A DNA stretch of 6,627 bases. It comes from Peptococcaceae bacterium. GTDB lineage: Bacteria; Bacillota; Peptococcia; Peptococcales; Peptococcaceae. Every line of letters begins with the position of its first letter. Position 1 is the stretch's first letter. Under the pieces are notes generated by a model. The model saw nothing but the letters and a program-made list of their open reading frames with translations. It did no database searches and was not told the origin of the DNA. Positions 5,291 to 6,627 of this stretch are shown in pieces. Made by a program: the position numbers and the translations under genes. The stretch spans positions 1-6,627 of the forward strand of contig JAFOFM010000216.1 in the NCBI GenBank assembly GCA_017387265.1, written 5' to 3'.

Positions 5291-6627
5291 TTACAGTTCT
5301 TCAGTCAGAATGGAATAAACCGGAGCACCTTCGCACTGTGCAGGCATTCTTACGCCTAACAGAGCCGCTGCTGTTGGAGCAACGTCTACTTCACGTGGGA
5401 ACATGGTCATTTCGAAGCCTTCTTTAATACCAGCACCAGCTGCTACGAAGATTGGCCCTACAGAAGTATCTGCATAACCTTCTGCGGTGGATAAGGATTC
5501 CCCGTGGTCACGAACGAAGTCTTCGTGAACGAAGAAGATAATATCAGCAGATGTGTGTTCGCCGCCTAAGCCCAGCAGATTCGCATCTTTTCTGTGCAGA
5601 GCCAGAGCGATTACACGACGACCTGTTTTTGGATCTCTTACGCCGTACAGATCGGTGATGATTTTTTCTTCCAGCTCATATTTGTCAGCAGGATCTACAA
5701 TACCGAAGCGGTCACGGCCTTTCAGGTTGATGTAGATGGAGTTGGAACGCTGCTGAATTGCAACGGTTTTTTCCCAGTCGATCGCTGGAATGTTGTTGCC
5801 GTTTTCATCTTTCTGCAGAACGGTGTAACCCAGTTCAGACATTAAGCCTGTGTTGATACCGTAGTTGTCACCAATTTCAGGCATATAGTCTTCTTTTGGA
5901 CAAATCAGAGAATGGTCAGAGAATACCAGAATAGTCCAGCCTTCATCTAACAGAGGCAGGAACTCGCCAATGTATTCGTCAGCCATTTCATGAGTACCGA
6001 TTGCATAGTTGTAATAGGTTTCTTCACCTTTTCTGGATTCGCCTTCGCGTTCTTTCAGAGTACGCATATAGGTGTGGCCAGCCATGTCAGGGCCATGGAA
6101 GTGGGAGAATACTACTTCTACGCCTTCTTCATGAATCATGTAGTTGATAGAATCAGCCTGCCATTTTGCAGCCTGTCTCCACTGTTCCAGGTTGCAGTCC
6201 AGAACCAGAGCATCGTCACCATCGCCTAACTGGCCTGTTGCACATGGAGGACCAAAGTTTGCTTTAATTTTGTCAAAGATCCAGGTTGGGTACCATACAG
6301 AGTTATCATCTGCAGAGAAGCCGTTGGAATACCACATACGCAGGAAGGAACCGTCTTTTGCCAGATCCAGAATGCGTACGTTACGAACAATGTTTTCCAG
6401 AGCGCCAGTACGACGGTTTGGCATAAAGTCAGGCACATTTTTGGTGTACACATTTTTTTCAATGATTGCAACCGGCTGTGGCTGATCTTTTTTCAGGTAT
6501 ACAGCGATTCTGTCGTATACGCCCTGTTCGTTTTTCAGGATTAAGCAAGGATGTGGGAATCTGCCGTATACCAGCATCCAGGTGAATTCTTTTGCGCCTT
6601 CTGGGATTTCAACTTCCCAGCCGGTTG
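5291..6627 (-). CDS. Alkaline-phosphatase-superfamily phosphodiesterase / nucleotide-pyrophosphatase-like protein, 5' end outside the window
   Basis: The reading frame is open from the right edge (first full codon at 6625) to TAA at 5291, giving 445 C-terminal residues. The Met at 6577 is internal: the codons before it continue without a stop, and no ribosome site precedes it. Counting from that Met, three metal-site motifs of the type I phosphodiesterase/nucleotide pyrophosphatase branch are visible: GPDMAGH (Asp164 and His168), SDHS (Asp221-His222) and GGEHT (His341). The N-terminal part with the first metal-binding Asp and the Thr or Ser nucleophile lies beyond the window. Residues near the visible start look like a beta-rich insertion domain. 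The C-terminus (DVAPTAAALLGV, then PVYSIL) matches the usual end of this fold. These enzymes hydrolyse phosphate mono- or diester or pyrophosphate bonds in a two-metal site; the substrate is not readable here. Location (cytosolic or exported) cannot be judged without the N-terminus. A GC-rich terminator follows. Confidence 0.88.
   Translation of the reverse strand, partial: TGWEVEIPEGAKEFTWMLVYGRFPHPCLILKNEQGVYDRIAVYLKKDQPQPVAIIEKNVYTKNVPDFMPNRRTGALENIVRNVRILDLAKDGSFLRMWYSNGFSADDNSVWYPTWIFDKIKANFGPPCATGQLGDGDDALVLDCNLEQWRQAAKWQADSINYMIHEEGVEVVFSHFHGPDMAGHTYMRTLKEREGESRKGEETYYNYAIGTHEMADEYIGEFLPLLDEGWTILVFSDHSLICPKEDYMPEIGDNYGINTGLMSELGYTVLQKDENGNNIPAIDWEKTVAIQQRSNSIYINLKGRDRFGIVDPADKYELEEKIITDLYGVRDPKTGRRVIALALHRKDANLLGLGGEHTSADIIFFVHEDFVRDHGESLSTAEGYADTSVGPIFVAAGAGIKEGFEMTMFPREVDVAPTAAALLGVRMPAQCEGAPVYSILTEEL

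Noticed and set aside
6226..6577. Met at 6577 as the true start of the phosphodiesterase, and the out-of-frame stretch at 6226-6471 as a gene
   Set aside because: The main frame runs open through the right edge with plausible sequence before that Met, and the enzyme fold needs an N-terminal nucleophile domain not present here. The other frame is a shadow.
1..6627. CRISPR array, insertion sequence, prophage or toxin-antitoxin locus
   Set aside because: I found no regularly spaced repeats, transposase or integrase motifs, terminal inverted repeats, or paired small toxin-antitoxin-like genes. The long symmetric elements are explained as terminators or leader dyads.

Overview
The window reads as ordinary bacterial chromosome, dense in genes and of moderate GC content. 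It has AGGAGG-type ribosome sites, intrinsic terminators and a Bacillota-like gene style. A clostridial or Negativicutes-type gut anaerobe would fit, but no rRNA or marker gene fixes the taxon, so this is only a guess. I see no mobile element, CRISPR array, tRNA or rRNA.

Layout. One plus-strand gene, a LysR-type regulator (135-1037), lies at the left. It converges on a block of five minus-strand genes, and a strong hairpin (1101-1158) separates the two. Reading the minus strand in the direction of transcription, from the right edge: (i) the C-terminal part of an alkaline-phosphatase-superfamily phosphodiesterase/nucleotide-pyrophosphatase-like enzyme (5291 to beyond 6627), closed by a GC-rich terminator; (ii) after a 316-base gap, a polytopic anion permease of the SLC13/DASS-like ion-transporter class (3565-4974), closed by a terminator with a clean U-tract; (iii) a compact three-gene operon of a small zinc-ribbon-like protein (2914-3375), a soluble ABC ATPase (2159-2944) and an unrecognised 314-residue protein (1193-2137). 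The first two operon genes overlap by 31 bases, and the second and third are 21 bases apart.

How they work together. The three-gene operon is the least explained part. Its ABC protein has all the ATPase motifs, but no membrane subunit is encoded beside it. It resembles the YlmA/ModF type of stand-alone ABC ATPases, and its two partners have no function I can recognise. The phosphodiesterase and the permease are neighbours on one strand but are separated by a terminator and a long leader with dyad symmetry, so they probably form separate transcription units. A link between them (releasing and importing an organic anion or phosphorylated compound) is only a guess. The target of the LysR regulator is not visible; such regulators often control a divergent gene, which would lie left of position 1.

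I did not find a clear new system. The points most worth a second look are the zinc-ribbon/ABC/unknown operon, the altered Q-loop of the ABC protein, and the structured leader upstream of the permease.
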